5,768 nucleotides of DNA from Thermaerobacter marianensis (GTDB lineage: Bacteria > Bacillota > Sulfobacillia > DYIH01): positions 1 to 5,768 of the forward strand of contig DYIH01000115.1 of the NCBI GenBank assembly GCA_020723785.1. Reading direction: 5' to 3'. The notes under the pieces are model-generated. The model did not search any database and was not told the origin of the DNA. It saw nothing but the letters and a program-made list of their open reading frames with translations. Made by a program: the position numbers and the translations under genes. Positions 1 to 5,463 of this stretch are shown here, one piece after another; position 1 is the stretch's first letter, and every line of letters begins with the position of its first letter.

Positions 1-2
1 GG

Positions 3-335
3 GTGCCCGTGCTCGTCGATGGCCACAGCGCCGGGGCGGCGGCCCTGGTGGCGGCGCGGCTGGCCCCCCGCGCTGGCGCGCACCTCTTCGCCGGCCACCA
101 GTCGGTGGAACCCGGCCACCGCGTCGCACTGGAGATGCTGGGCCTGCGTCCCCTGCTGCAGCTCGACATGCGCCTGGGCGAGGGGACCGGCGCCGTGCTG
201 GCGTCCCTGCTGTTGGAGGCGGCCTGCCGCGTCATCCGGGAGATGGCCACCTTCGAGGAGGCGGGCGTCTCCGGTTCCCTGGACGGGTCGGTGCCCGGCG
301 CGGACGCGGCGCGGGCGGCCGGCCTGGCCGGATAG
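3..335 (+). CDS. cobT: Nicotinate-nucleotide-dimethylbenzimidazole phosphoribosyltransferase, C-terminal fragment
   Basis: CobT transfers phosphoribose from nicotinate mononucleotide to 5,6-dimethylbenzimidazole (or another lower-ligand base), giving the alpha-ribotide used in the nucleotide loop of cobalamin. It is a cytoplasmic enzyme. Only the last 110 codons are present, about a third of the usual 350 or so residues; the reading frame is open to the left edge, so the GTG at base 3 is not a start. The visible part carries the family's C-terminal signatures: VDGHSAGAAAL (usually VDGFxxxAAAL), AGHQSVEPGH, and RLGEGTGA. The Glu of RLGEGTGA (residue 60 of the fragment) corresponds to the catalytic base Glu317 of the Salmonella enzyme. 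The ending REMATFEEAGVS is also typical, followed by about 20 Ala/Gly-rich residues. Other cobalamin genes may lie upstream, outside the window. The next gene has its own promoter, so the two are probably not one unit. Confidence 0.93.
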   Translation: MPVLVDGHSAGAAALVAARLAPRAGAHLFAGHQSVEPGHRVALEMLGLRPLLQLDMRLGEGTGAVLASLLLEAACRVIREMATFEEAGVSGSLDGSVPGADAARAAGLAG

Positions 336-374
336 CCTCCCGATGCCGGTGGAGCGTCCGATGTCTTGTTCGCC

Positions 375-406
375 TGATGTGCATCAAGGTCGGCGCGCGT
401 TATAAT
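375..406 (+). promoter_or_regulatory. Probable sigma70-type promoter of the redoxin gene, with an inverted repeat
   Basis: A perfect -10 hexamer TATAAT lies at 401-406. The -35 is weak: TGTGCA at 378-383 with a 17-nt spacer matches 3 of 6 consensus bases. Transcription would begin near 413, leaving a leader of about 22 nt before the ATG at 435. An inverted repeat, TGATG-TG-CATCA (375-386), covers the -35 position. A promoter with a poor -35 and a palindrome there often depends on an activator, but that is inference. Confidence 0.5.
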
Positions 407-434
407 GATAGCCACCATCGTGGAGGTGAACCGG

Positions 435-902
435 ATGGCGCGCGTCGAGGTGCGGGCAACCCTGCCGCCCTTCACGCTCACGGACCCGCAGGGCCGGCGG
501 GTGTCCCTGCGGAACCTCAAGGGGCTCAGGCAGGCGGCGATCTTCCTTTTCCACGGCGGCGAATGCGCGGCCTGCCGGCAAAAACTGAGGGAATTCGCCT
601 CCGCCGCAGACCGGTACGCCACGTTTCCGGCCGCCGTCATCGCCGTCCCCCTCGACCCCCGTACCGACCTGGCCGGCCTTTCCCGCGATCTGCAGTTGAA
701 CTTCTCCCTGGTCCACGATCCGGACGGCGCGCTCATCGACCGCTTTGCACCCGCCGACCCGCGGACGGGCCGGCGCGCTCCGTGCTGCGTCGTCGCCGAC
801 GCCTTCGGCGAGATTTACGCCATCCTGCGCGGGGAGGACGCGGTCCGGCAAAGCGAGATCCTCAACTGGATGGAGTTCATCGAGATGCAGTGTCCGGAAT
901 GA
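435..902 (+). CDS. Redoxin / peroxiredoxin-like (AhpC-TSA family) protein
   Basis: This is a 155-residue thioredoxin-fold protein of the AhpC/TSA-redoxin type, probably a thiol peroxidase or disulfide oxidoreductase. It has no signal peptide or membrane segment, so it should be cytoplasmic. The fold is recognisable from LPPFTLTDPQGRRVSL (residues 10-25), a hydrophobic strand AAIFLFHGG, the active site E-C44-A-A-C47-R, and the strand-turn LVHDPDGALIDRFA (92-105). The CXXC replaces the Pro-xxx-Thr-xx-Cys site of classical peroxiredoxins, so peroxidase activity is uncertain. Further cysteines are C117-C118 and C153 near the C terminus, one of which could act as a resolving residue. The ATG at 435 is chosen because GGAGGTG (422-428) precedes it by 6 nt. 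An in-frame ATG at 405 overlaps the -10 box and cannot be used from that promoter. The stop overlaps an ATG (ATGA, 899-902) in the frame of the next gene, suggesting an operon. Confidence 0.82.
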   Translation: MARVEVRATLPPFTLTDPQGRRVSLRNLKGLRQAAIFLFHGGECAACRQKLREFASAADRYATFPAAVIAVPLDPRTDLAGLSRDLQLNFSLVHDPDGALIDRFAPADPRTGRRAPCCVVADAFGEIYAILRGEDAVRQSEILNWMEFIEMQCPE

Positions 903-913
903 GGGGTGCCGGA

Positions 914-1354
914 ATGGTGAGCCCCGGCGGGGCTCCAGCCGACAAGACGGGCGCGGACTCTTTGGAAGCCCGTGGGCCTGTCGGGAGGACGGGGATTTTC
1001 GTCAAGCGCGTCTACGACCCGCCGGCGGCCGACGACGGGGAACGCCTCCTGGTGGACCGGCTCTGGCCGCGCGGCCTGTCCAAGGAAAGGGCGCAACTCG
1101 CCGGCTGGCGGCGCGACCTGGCGCCGAGCGACGCGTTGAGGCGATGGTTCGGGCACGACCCGGCCCGCTGGGCCGTGTTCAGGGAACGGTATCGCGCCGA
1201 GCTGGCGGCCGCGGGCAAGGGCGAGGACCTACGCGTCCTGGCGGAACGGGGACGGACGGAGAGGATCACCCTGCTTTTCGCGGCCGCGGACCCCAACCAC
1301 AACAACGCCGTGGCCCTGAAACAGTTCCTAGATGAAATCGGCGCCGGTGAATGA
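914..1354 (+). CDS. DUF488 family (YeaO-like) protein
   Basis: This is a small soluble protein of the DUF488/COG3189 family; its biochemical function is not known. Family motifs are clear (numbering from ATG 914): FVKRVYDPP (29-37), LLVDRLWPRGLSKE (45-58), WRRDLAPSDALRRWFGHDPARW (65-86), FRERYRAEL (89-97), and LLFAAADPNHNNAVALKQFL (120-139). The start is uncertain. ATG 914 has GAGGGG 7 nt upstream and gives 146 residues; ATG 899, overlapping the redoxin stop, gives 151. Both add about 27-32 Gly/Ala/Pro-rich residues before the conserved core, where members normally begin almost at once and total about 115-120 residues. An in-frame ATT at 995, 6 nt after GGGAGG (983-988), would give 119 residues and the expected N terminus. 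The gene follows the redoxin gene closely and is probably co-transcribed. Family assignment is secure, the start is not. Confidence 0.82.
   Translation: MVSPGGAPADKTGADSLEARGPVGRTGIFVKRVYDPPAADDGERLLVDRLWPRGLSKERAQLAGWRRDLAPSDALRRWFGHDPARWAVFRERYRAELAAAGKGEDLRVLAERGRTERITLLFAAADPNHNNAVALKQFLDEIGAGE
919..935 (+). other. Perfect 7-bp GC hairpin just after the redoxin gene
   Basis: GAGCCCC (919-925) pairs perfectly with GGGGCTC (929-935) around a GGC loop. No T-run follows, so it is not a standard intrinsic terminator. It sits 16 nt after the redoxin stop codon, within the doubtful N-terminal part of the DUF488 reading frame. It could protect the 3' end of the upstream message or dampen downstream expression. 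Confidence 0.45.
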
Positions 1355-1366
1355 ATCCGGTGCGAG

Positions 1367-1382
1367 CGGGGGCCGTCCCCCG
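1367..1382. terminator. Possible bidirectional hairpin between convergent genes
   Basis: CGGGGG (1367-1372) pairs with CCCCCG (1377-1382) around the loop CCGT. It lies in the 51-nt gap between the convergent DUF488 and ccdA stop codons, the right place for a shared terminator. Neither strand has a T-tract next to the stem, so Rho-independent termination is only a possibility. Confidence 0.35.
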
Positions 1383-1405
1383 GTACGGGCTGCGCGACAG
1401 GCTCT

Positions 1406-2143
1406 CTACAGTCCAATGAACGCGTTGAGGTTGAAATACTTGTTGATCACCGTGAACAGGTCCAGGAAGATCATCAGGCCCACGGTGACCATCAGGGCGC
1501 CGCTGGCGAGGCGGACCTTGGGCAGGTGACGGGCGACGCGCGGCAGCCAGCCGGTGAACCAGCGCATGCTCAGGGCCACGAGGAAAAAGGGCAACCCGAG
1601 CCCGAGCGAATAGACGGCCAGCAGCTTGGCCCCCGTCAGAGCCGTATCAGCCTGGCCGGCCAGCACCAAAATGGAGGTGAGCACAGGACCGACACAGGGG
1701 CTCCAGCCGGCCGAGAAGGCGGCTCCCGTGAGGAAGGACCGGGGAAGCCCCGAGCGGGACCCGGGCAACCCGGACGTCACCCGCATCTCCCGATCGAGGA
1801 AGGGGAGCCGCAGGAAGCCCATCATGTGGAGCCCGAAAGCCACGACGATGACGGCGCTGATCTGCCTGACGACCCATATGTTGCTCCTCAGGAAACCGCC
1901 GACGGCGCTTGCGGTGACCCCCAGGGCGATGAAGAAGACGGAAAAGCCGAGGATGAAGGCCACGGCGTTGACGGTTATCCGCCGCCGGAGGGCGCCGGAC
2001 AGGCTGCCGGACGCCAGTTCGTCGAAGGAGCTGCCGGTGAGGTAAGTGACATAGGTCGGCACCAGCGGAAGGCAACAAGGGGAAACGAACGTCACCAGCC
2101 CCGCCAGGAAAGCCAGCCCGTATGAGAGGGTTTCACCCGCCAT
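1406..2143 (-). CDS. ccdA: CcdA-type cytochrome c biogenesis / thiol-disulfide interchange membrane protein
   Basis: CcdA passes electrons from cytoplasmic thioredoxin across the membrane to extracytoplasmic thioredoxin-like proteins, for cytochrome c maturation or related disulfide reduction. The 245 residues match the usual size of the stand-alone form, which lacks the DsbD end domains. About six hydrophobic segments are visible, near 7-28, 58-82, 91-112, 136-163, 172-193 and 212-235. The two redox-active sites are conserved: FVSPCCLPLVPTY (C23, C24) in the first segment and GWSPCVGPVL (C150) in the fourth. The extra Cys24 directly after Cys23 is seen in many family members. The start is clear: AAGGAGG (2157-2151) lies 7 nt before ATG 2143. 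It follows the thioredoxin-propeller gene by 81 nt on the same strand, which makes that protein its likely redox partner. Confidence 0.93.
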   Translation of the reverse strand: MAGETLSYGLAFLAGLVTFVSPCCLPLVPTYVTYLTGSSFDELASGSLSGALRRRITVNAVAFILGFSVFFIALGVTASAVGGFLRSNIWVVRQISAVIVVAFGLHMMGFLRLPFLDREMRVTSGLPGSRSGLPRSFLTGAAFSAGWSPCVGPVLTSILVLAGQADTALTGAKLLAVYSLGLGLPFFLVALSMRWFTGWLPRVARHLPKVRLASGALMVTVGLMIFLDLFTVINKYFNLNAFIGL

Positions 2144-2166
2144 GCCGATTCCTCCTTGTATGCTGA

Positions 2167-2217
2167 CGGCTGAGAGCCGCTCCGTCGCACCGCCGTTCCC
2201 GCGCGCCCGGGCGCGCG
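2167..2217 (-). other. Intergenic structured region with an 18-nt perfect palindrome
   Basis: The gap between the thioredoxin-propeller gene and ccdA contains a perfect 18-nt palindrome, CGCGCGCCCGGGCGCGCG (2200-2217), starting 7 nt beyond the stop codon. A smaller stem, CGGCT-GAG-AGCCG, lies at 2167-2179, close to the ccdA ribosome site. As RNA the palindrome would form a very stable hairpin. No T-tract follows, so attenuation or stabilisation of the upstream message is more likely than full termination. Confidence 0.5.
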
Positions 2218-2224
2218 CAACAGG

Positions 2225-3646
2225 TCAGCGAACCACCAGTTGCCAGCTCTTCCCGCCATCGGCCGAGGCGTAAGTGTCCCCGTTGGGCGCGATGGCCGCC
2301 AGCCGCGTTTTGCCGTCCGCGCCGCGGGAGGCGGTGATGGACGACATCCGGCGCATGTGGCTTTCCCTGAGCCATTTGGCCGTGAGCCCGCCGTCACCGC
2401 TCTTCCAGATCCCGTCCGAGGTGGCGTAGTAGACGATATCCGGGTTCGACGGGTCGAAGGCGGCATCGAAGGGCACGGGTTCAAGGTCGATGCGACCCGG
2501 CCACTGTGGCATGAAGTTCTCTTCCTTCAGGCGGACCTCCCGCCAGAGGTTCCCGCCGTCGGAGGAGACCAATACGGCAGCTCCCACCGTCAGCAGGAGG
2601 TGGTTTTCATCCCGTGGATTCAGGGCCAGAGAGGTCACCTGAAGGTACGCGGGGGCGTTGCCGCGGATCGGTTCCCACGTGTCTCCGCCATCCCGGCTCC
2701 GAAAAAGGCCGGCCTCCGCGACCCAGGCATAAAGCCGGCTTCCCGGCAGGGAGGCGGCCAGGGCGTTCACCGGCCGGGGCGGCAACCCGTTGTTGGCCGG
2801 CTCCCAGGTTCGCCCGGCGTCGCGGGAACGGAGCACGCCGAGGTTGCGGGTGGCGACAAAGACGGTTCCCTGGGCGCCGGCGGGGATCTCGACAGCAGTG
2901 ACCTCCTCGCCGCTCAACTTGGCTGCCTGACCGACCGGCTCCCATTCGTAGCGGCCTTCTCCCGCCGGCGTGCCGCGAAAGAGGCCGGTGTGGGTGCCCA
3001 CCAGGAGAACGCCTCCGTTTTCAGGGGTGAGGGCGACGGCATGAGCGTGCCCCCCGGGGGGGACCGGCCCCACCCCGTCAGGGTCGATGGGCCTACCCGT
3101 CGTTTCCTGATAGAACTGTTGCATTTGCTCGAATTCGATGGGGCCTTGCCAGAACTTGCGCGCGATGCCGCCGGCGTCGGCGAACCAGGTTTCCGGATAA
3201 CCCCGGACGTTGTACGGAAGCGGTATGTTGCTCTTCCTGTCCAGGAAGAGGGGATAGGTGATGCCGAAATCCGTCAGGTAGGCTCTGACCGTATCCACAG
3301 GCTCGCGGATGTCGATGGCCAGCATCGACATCCTGTCGCCGTATCGTTCATGAAAGGCCTGGAGGACGGGGGTTTCCCGTTTGCAGCTGATGCACCAGGT
3401 GGTGGTCAGGTTGAGGACGAAAGGTTTGCCCAGGAAATCGGCCAGCTTGACCGGCTTGCCCTCCAGGGTGGTCACTTCCTTCCACTCCGGCAGCTTGTTG
3501 CCTATTTTGGCCCTGTTGCTGATGGTCTGGTTATAGACCAACGTAACGACCATCGATCCCAACAGCATCAGACTGGCCAGCAGCTTGGCCAGGGCCTTTT
3601 TGCGCCCCGCGGGTTGTCCCGCAGCGGGGATCGTCTCTTCAACCAT
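2225..3646 (-). CDS. Membrane-anchored TlpA/ResA-like thioredoxin fused to an Asp-box (BNR/Ycf48-like) beta-propeller
   Basis: A 473-residue two-domain protein, probably facing the cell exterior. A basic stretch (GRKKALAK) precedes one hydrophobic segment at about 20-39 with no obvious cleavage site, so it reads as an N-in membrane anchor. Residues about 50-185 form a thioredoxin fold: LPEWKEVTTLEGKPVKLADFLGKP, active site W-C85-I-S-C88-K, and the cis-proline loop GYPETWF (P151). This is the TlpA/ResA pattern used to reduce disulfides, for example in apocytochromes. After a Gly/Pro linker, about 200-473 is a repeat domain with Asp-box motifs: SRDAGRTW (274-281), SRDGGDTW (317-324), SSDGGNLW (361-368), a degenerate SGDGGLTAKW (416-425) and SADGGKSW (461-468). 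These mark sialidase-like or Ycf48-like propellers; no sialidase catalytic set is visible, so a binding role is likelier. ATG 3646 is preferred because GGGGTGA lies 8 nt upstream; an in-frame GTG at 3658 would add four residues. Downstream ccdA would supply electrons. Confidence 0.85.
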   Translation of the reverse strand: MVEETIPAAGQPAGRKKALAKLLASLMLLGSMVVTLVYNQTISNRAKIGNKLPEWKEVTTLEGKPVKLADFLGKPFVLNLTTTWCISCKRETPVLQAFHERYGDRMSMLAIDIREPVDTVRAYLTDFGITYPLFLDRKSNIPLPYNVRGYPETWFADAGGIARKFWQGPIEFEQMQQFYQETTGRPIDPDGVGPVPPGGHAHAVALTPENGGVLLVGTHTGLFRGTPAGEGRYEWEPVGQAAKLSGEEVTAVEIPAGAQGTVFVATRNLGVLRSRDAGRTWEPANNGLPPRPVNALAASLPGSRLYAWVAEAGLFRSRDGGDTWEPIRGNAPAYLQVTSLALNPRDENHLLLTVGAAVLVSSDGGNLWREVRLKEENFMPQWPGRIDLEPVPFDAAFDPSNPDIVYYATSDGIWKSGDGGLTAKWLRESHMRRMSSITASRGADGKTRLAAIAPNGDTYASADGGKSWQLVVR

Positions 3647-3668
3647 GGGTTGCTTCACCCCGATCCGG

Positions 3669-3688
3669 CATGCTTTTTGGGAAGCACG
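3669..3688 (-). other. Hairpin in the leader of the thioredoxin-propeller mRNA
   Basis: On the minus strand CGTGCTT (3688-3682) pairs with AAGCATG (3675-3669) around CCCAAA, with one G-U pair in seven. It lies 22 nt upstream of ATG 3646, close to the ribosome site. It is modest in size and could be chance. Confidence 0.25.
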
Positions 3689-3729
3689 AAAACATATCGA
3701 TGAAGCTGGCCCGAATCGCCGTAATTCAC

Positions 3730-3759
3730 ATTATAGAAAGTTGCAGAGGCCGATGCCAG
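3730..3759 (-). promoter_or_regulatory. Probable promoter of the thioredoxin-propeller/ccdA operon
   Basis: Read on the minus strand, CTGGCA (3759-3754; 4 of 6 matches to the -35 consensus) and a perfect TATAAT (3735-3730) are separated by 18 nt. Transcription would start near 3723, giving a leader of about 77 nt to ATG 3646. It is the only good -10 seen on this strand in the gap, and it diverges from the rbc promoter. Confidence 0.5.
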
Positions 3760-3808
3760 CAAGTGCCCTGGATGCGCTCGCGCGCCCGTGGATATGCAAC
3801 CGGATAGC

Positions 3809-3880
3809 TTTAGATAACTATTTATTTATCATGTTCATTTTAAATCCATATTGGAACTGATACCACCCACTTGGTATACT
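3809..3880 (+). promoter_or_regulatory. Strong candidate promoter of the RuBisCO operon, with UP-like AT tract and operator-like repeat
   Basis: TTGGAA (3851-3856, 4 of 6 to consensus) and TATACT (3875-3880, 5 of 6) are 18 nt apart. TGG directly before the -10 makes an extended -10. Directly upstream, 3809-3850 is 35 of 42 A/T, in sharp contrast to the GC-rich surroundings, as expected of an UP element. Transcription would start near 3887, leaving about 33 nt to the rbcL ATG. An inverted repeat, ATACCA-N6-TGGTAT (3860-3877), covers the spacer and the first half of the -10, where a bound repressor would block RNA polymerase. It does not show the T-N11-A spacing typical of LysR-type (CbbR) sites. 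Confidence 0.6.
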
Positions 3881-3919
3881 GCAAACAGCAACCCAGATTC
3901 CGAAAAGGAGGGCCCGAAC

Positions 3920-5353
3920 ATGGCGGTCAAGAAGAAGTTCGAGGCCGGTGTCAAGGAGTACAAGGCGACCTACTACGACCCGCACTACACACCCAAGGAC
4001 ACCGACGTCCTCGCCGCGTTCCGCATCACCCCGCAGGACAACGTGGACATCGAGGAGGCCGGCGCCGCCGTCGCCGCCGAGTCGTCCACGGGCACCTGGA
4101 CCACGGTCTGGTCCGACATGCTGACCAACCTGGACCGTTACCAGGCCCGCTTCTATCACTACGAGCGGGTGCCGGGCGCCGACAACCAGTACATCGGCTA
4201 CATCGCCTATCCCCTCGACCTGTTCGAGGAAGGCTCGGTCGTCAACATGATGACCTCGATCATCGGCAACGTCTTCGGCATGAAGGCGGTCAAGGCCCTG
4301 CGCCTGGAGGACCTGCGCCTGCCCGTGGCCTACGTCAAGACGTTCCAGGGGCCGCCCAACGGCATCCAGGTGGAGCGCGACAAGCTGAACAAGTACGGCC
4401 GCCCGCTCCTGGGCTGCACCATCAAGCCCAAGCTCGGCCTCTCGGCCAAGAACTACGGCCGCGTCGTGTACGAGTGCCTCGTAGGCGGCCTGGACTTCAC
4501 CAAGGACGACGAGAACATCAACTCCCAGCCCTTCATGCGCTGGCGCGACCGCTACCTCTTCGTGCAGGAGGCCATCGAGAAGGCCGAGGCCGAGACCGGC
4601 GAGCGCAAGGGCCACTACCTCAACGTCACCGCCGGCACCTTCGAGGAGATGATCAAGCGGGCCGAGTTCGCCAAGGAGATCGGCACCCCGATCATCATGG
4701 CCGACTACCTGACGATCGGCTTCACCGCCTACCAGTCACTCTCCCACTGGTGCCGCGACAACGGCCTGCTGCTGCACGTCCACCGCGCCATGCACGCCGT
4801 CATCGACCGGCAGAAGAACCACGGCGTCCACTTCCGCGTCCTGGCCAAGTGGCTGCGGCTGGTCGGCGGCGACCACCTGCACGTGGGCACCGTGGTCGGC
4901 AAGCTGGAAGGCGACCGCGCCGCGACGATCGCCGTCTGCGACCTGCTGCGCGAGGACTCGGTCAAGGCCGACAAGAGCCGCGGCCTCTACTTCGACCAGG
5001 AGTGGGCCTCCCTGCCGGCCGTCATGCCGGTGGCCTCGGGCGGCATCCACGTCTGGCATTTCCCCGACCTGTTGACGATCTTCGGCGACGACGCCGTCCT
5101 GCAGTTCGGCGGCGGCACCCACGGGCACCCCTGGGGCAGTCGGGCCGGCGCCACGGCCAACCGCGTCGCCCTGGAGGCCGTCGTCCAGGCCCGCAACGAG
5201 GGCCGCGACCTGGCCAACGAGGGCCGCGACATACTGACCGACGCCGCCAGGACCTGCCCCGAACTGAAGGCGGCCATGGAGACCTGGAAGGACATCACCT
5301 TCGACTTCGAGACGGTGGACACCCTCGACCCGGTGGCCACCCCGACGCGTTGA
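3920..5353 (+). CDS. rbcL: Ribulose-1,5-bisphosphate carboxylase/oxygenase large subunit, form I
   Basis: The catalytic subunit of RuBisCO fixes CO2 onto ribulose 1,5-bisphosphate to give two 3-phosphoglycerates in the Calvin cycle. The 477-residue length is typical of form I. Catalytic residues are present (local number, spinach number six higher): E54, T59-W60, N117, K169 and K171 in TIKPKLGLS, carbamylated K195 with D197 and E198 in GLDFTKDDENINSQPF, H288, R289, H292, H321, K328 in loop 6 (TVVGKLEG), S373 and the G397-G398 phosphate site. The N-terminal AGVKEYKATYYDPHYTPKDTD and overall wording resemble green-type IA/IB enzymes more than red-type IC/ID. Unusual residues are V322 (normally Ser or Thr), V315 (normally Ser, in LSGGDH), A261 (normally His, in IIMHD) and H401 (normally Leu). 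The start is secure: AAGGAGGG (3905-3912) lies 7 nt before the ATG. Codons are overwhelmingly C- or G-ending, more so than in the thioredoxin-propeller gene, which fits high expression. The small subunit follows. Confidence 0.97.
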   Translation: MAVKKKFEAGVKEYKATYYDPHYTPKDTDVLAAFRITPQDNVDIEEAGAAVAAESSTGTWTTVWSDMLTNLDRYQARFYHYERVPGADNQYIGYIAYPLDLFEEGSVVNMMTSIIGNVFGMKAVKALRLEDLRLPVAYVKTFQGPPNGIQVERDKLNKYGRPLLGCTIKPKLGLSAKNYGRVVYECLVGGLDFTKDDENINSQPFMRWRDRYLFVQEAIEKAEAETGERKGHYLNVTAGTFEEMIKRAEFAKEIGTPIIMADYLTIGFTAYQSLSHWCRDNGLLLHVHRAMHAVIDRQKNHGVHFRVLAKWLRLVGGDHLHVGTVVGKLEGDRAATIAVCDLLREDSVKADKSRGLYFDQEWASLPAVMPVASGGIHVWHFPDLLTIFGDDAVLQFGGGTHGHPWGSRAGATANRVALEAVVQARNEGRDLANEGRDILTDAARTCPELKAAMETWKDITFDFETVDTLDPVATPTR

Positions 5354-5362
5354 CCGACTTAC

Positions 5363-5441
5363 GGGGTCCCCGCCGGGTCACGAGACTCGGTGGGATGTGG
5401 GATGATGACAAGGAAGGGGTCCCCGCCGGATTGCGGCGGGG
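5363..5441 (+). other. rbcL-rbcS spacer with 14-bp direct repeat and strong hairpin
   Basis: The 110-nt spacer carries two exact copies of GGGGTCCCCGCCGG (5363-5376 and 5416-5429). In the second copy CCCCGCCG (5421-5428) pairs perfectly with CGGCGGGG (5434-5441) around the loop GATTG, an 8-bp all-GC stem. The same 8-mer in the first copy (5368-5375) could pair with the same 3' arm, so two mutually exclusive structures are possible. The stem ends 7 nt before the rbcS Shine-Dalgarno site and has no T-tract after it. It may protect rbcL mRNA or tune rbcS translation. Confidence 0.6.
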
Positions 5442-5463
5442 TGAAAATGGGAGGGACGCGCAG

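Noticed and set aside
405..434. Upstream ATG at 405 as start of the redoxin gene.
   Set aside because: It overlaps the TATAAT box at 401-406 and has no ribosome site, whereas ATG 435 follows GGAGGTG.
377..898. The DUF488 frame extended upstream to 377, suggesting a larger fused protein.
   Set aside because: That stretch is the out-of-frame shadow of the redoxin gene and is Arg/Pro/Gly-rich; family similarity begins only at about 995.
2225..3646. Sialidase (neuraminidase) activity from the Asp-box repeats.
   Set aside because: Asp-boxes are structural and common in non-enzymatic propellers; the arginine triad and Tyr/Glu catalytic context of sialidases are not evident.
2240..3703. A 487-codon open frame opposite the thioredoxin-propeller gene.
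   Set aside because: It is an antisense shadow without recognisable domains; the minus-strand frame has a thioredoxin active site and repeated Asp-boxes.
3818..4615. A 265-codon minus-strand frame opposite the start of rbcL.
   Set aside because: Its Leu/Val/Gly/Asp-rich composition is the reverse-complement image of rbcL codons, and it would begin inside a highly conserved gene.
3920..5353. Form II, form III or RuBisCO-like protein (form IV) for the large subunit.
   Set aside because: The length, full catalytic set, KDDENINSQPF motif and adjacent rbcS fit form I.
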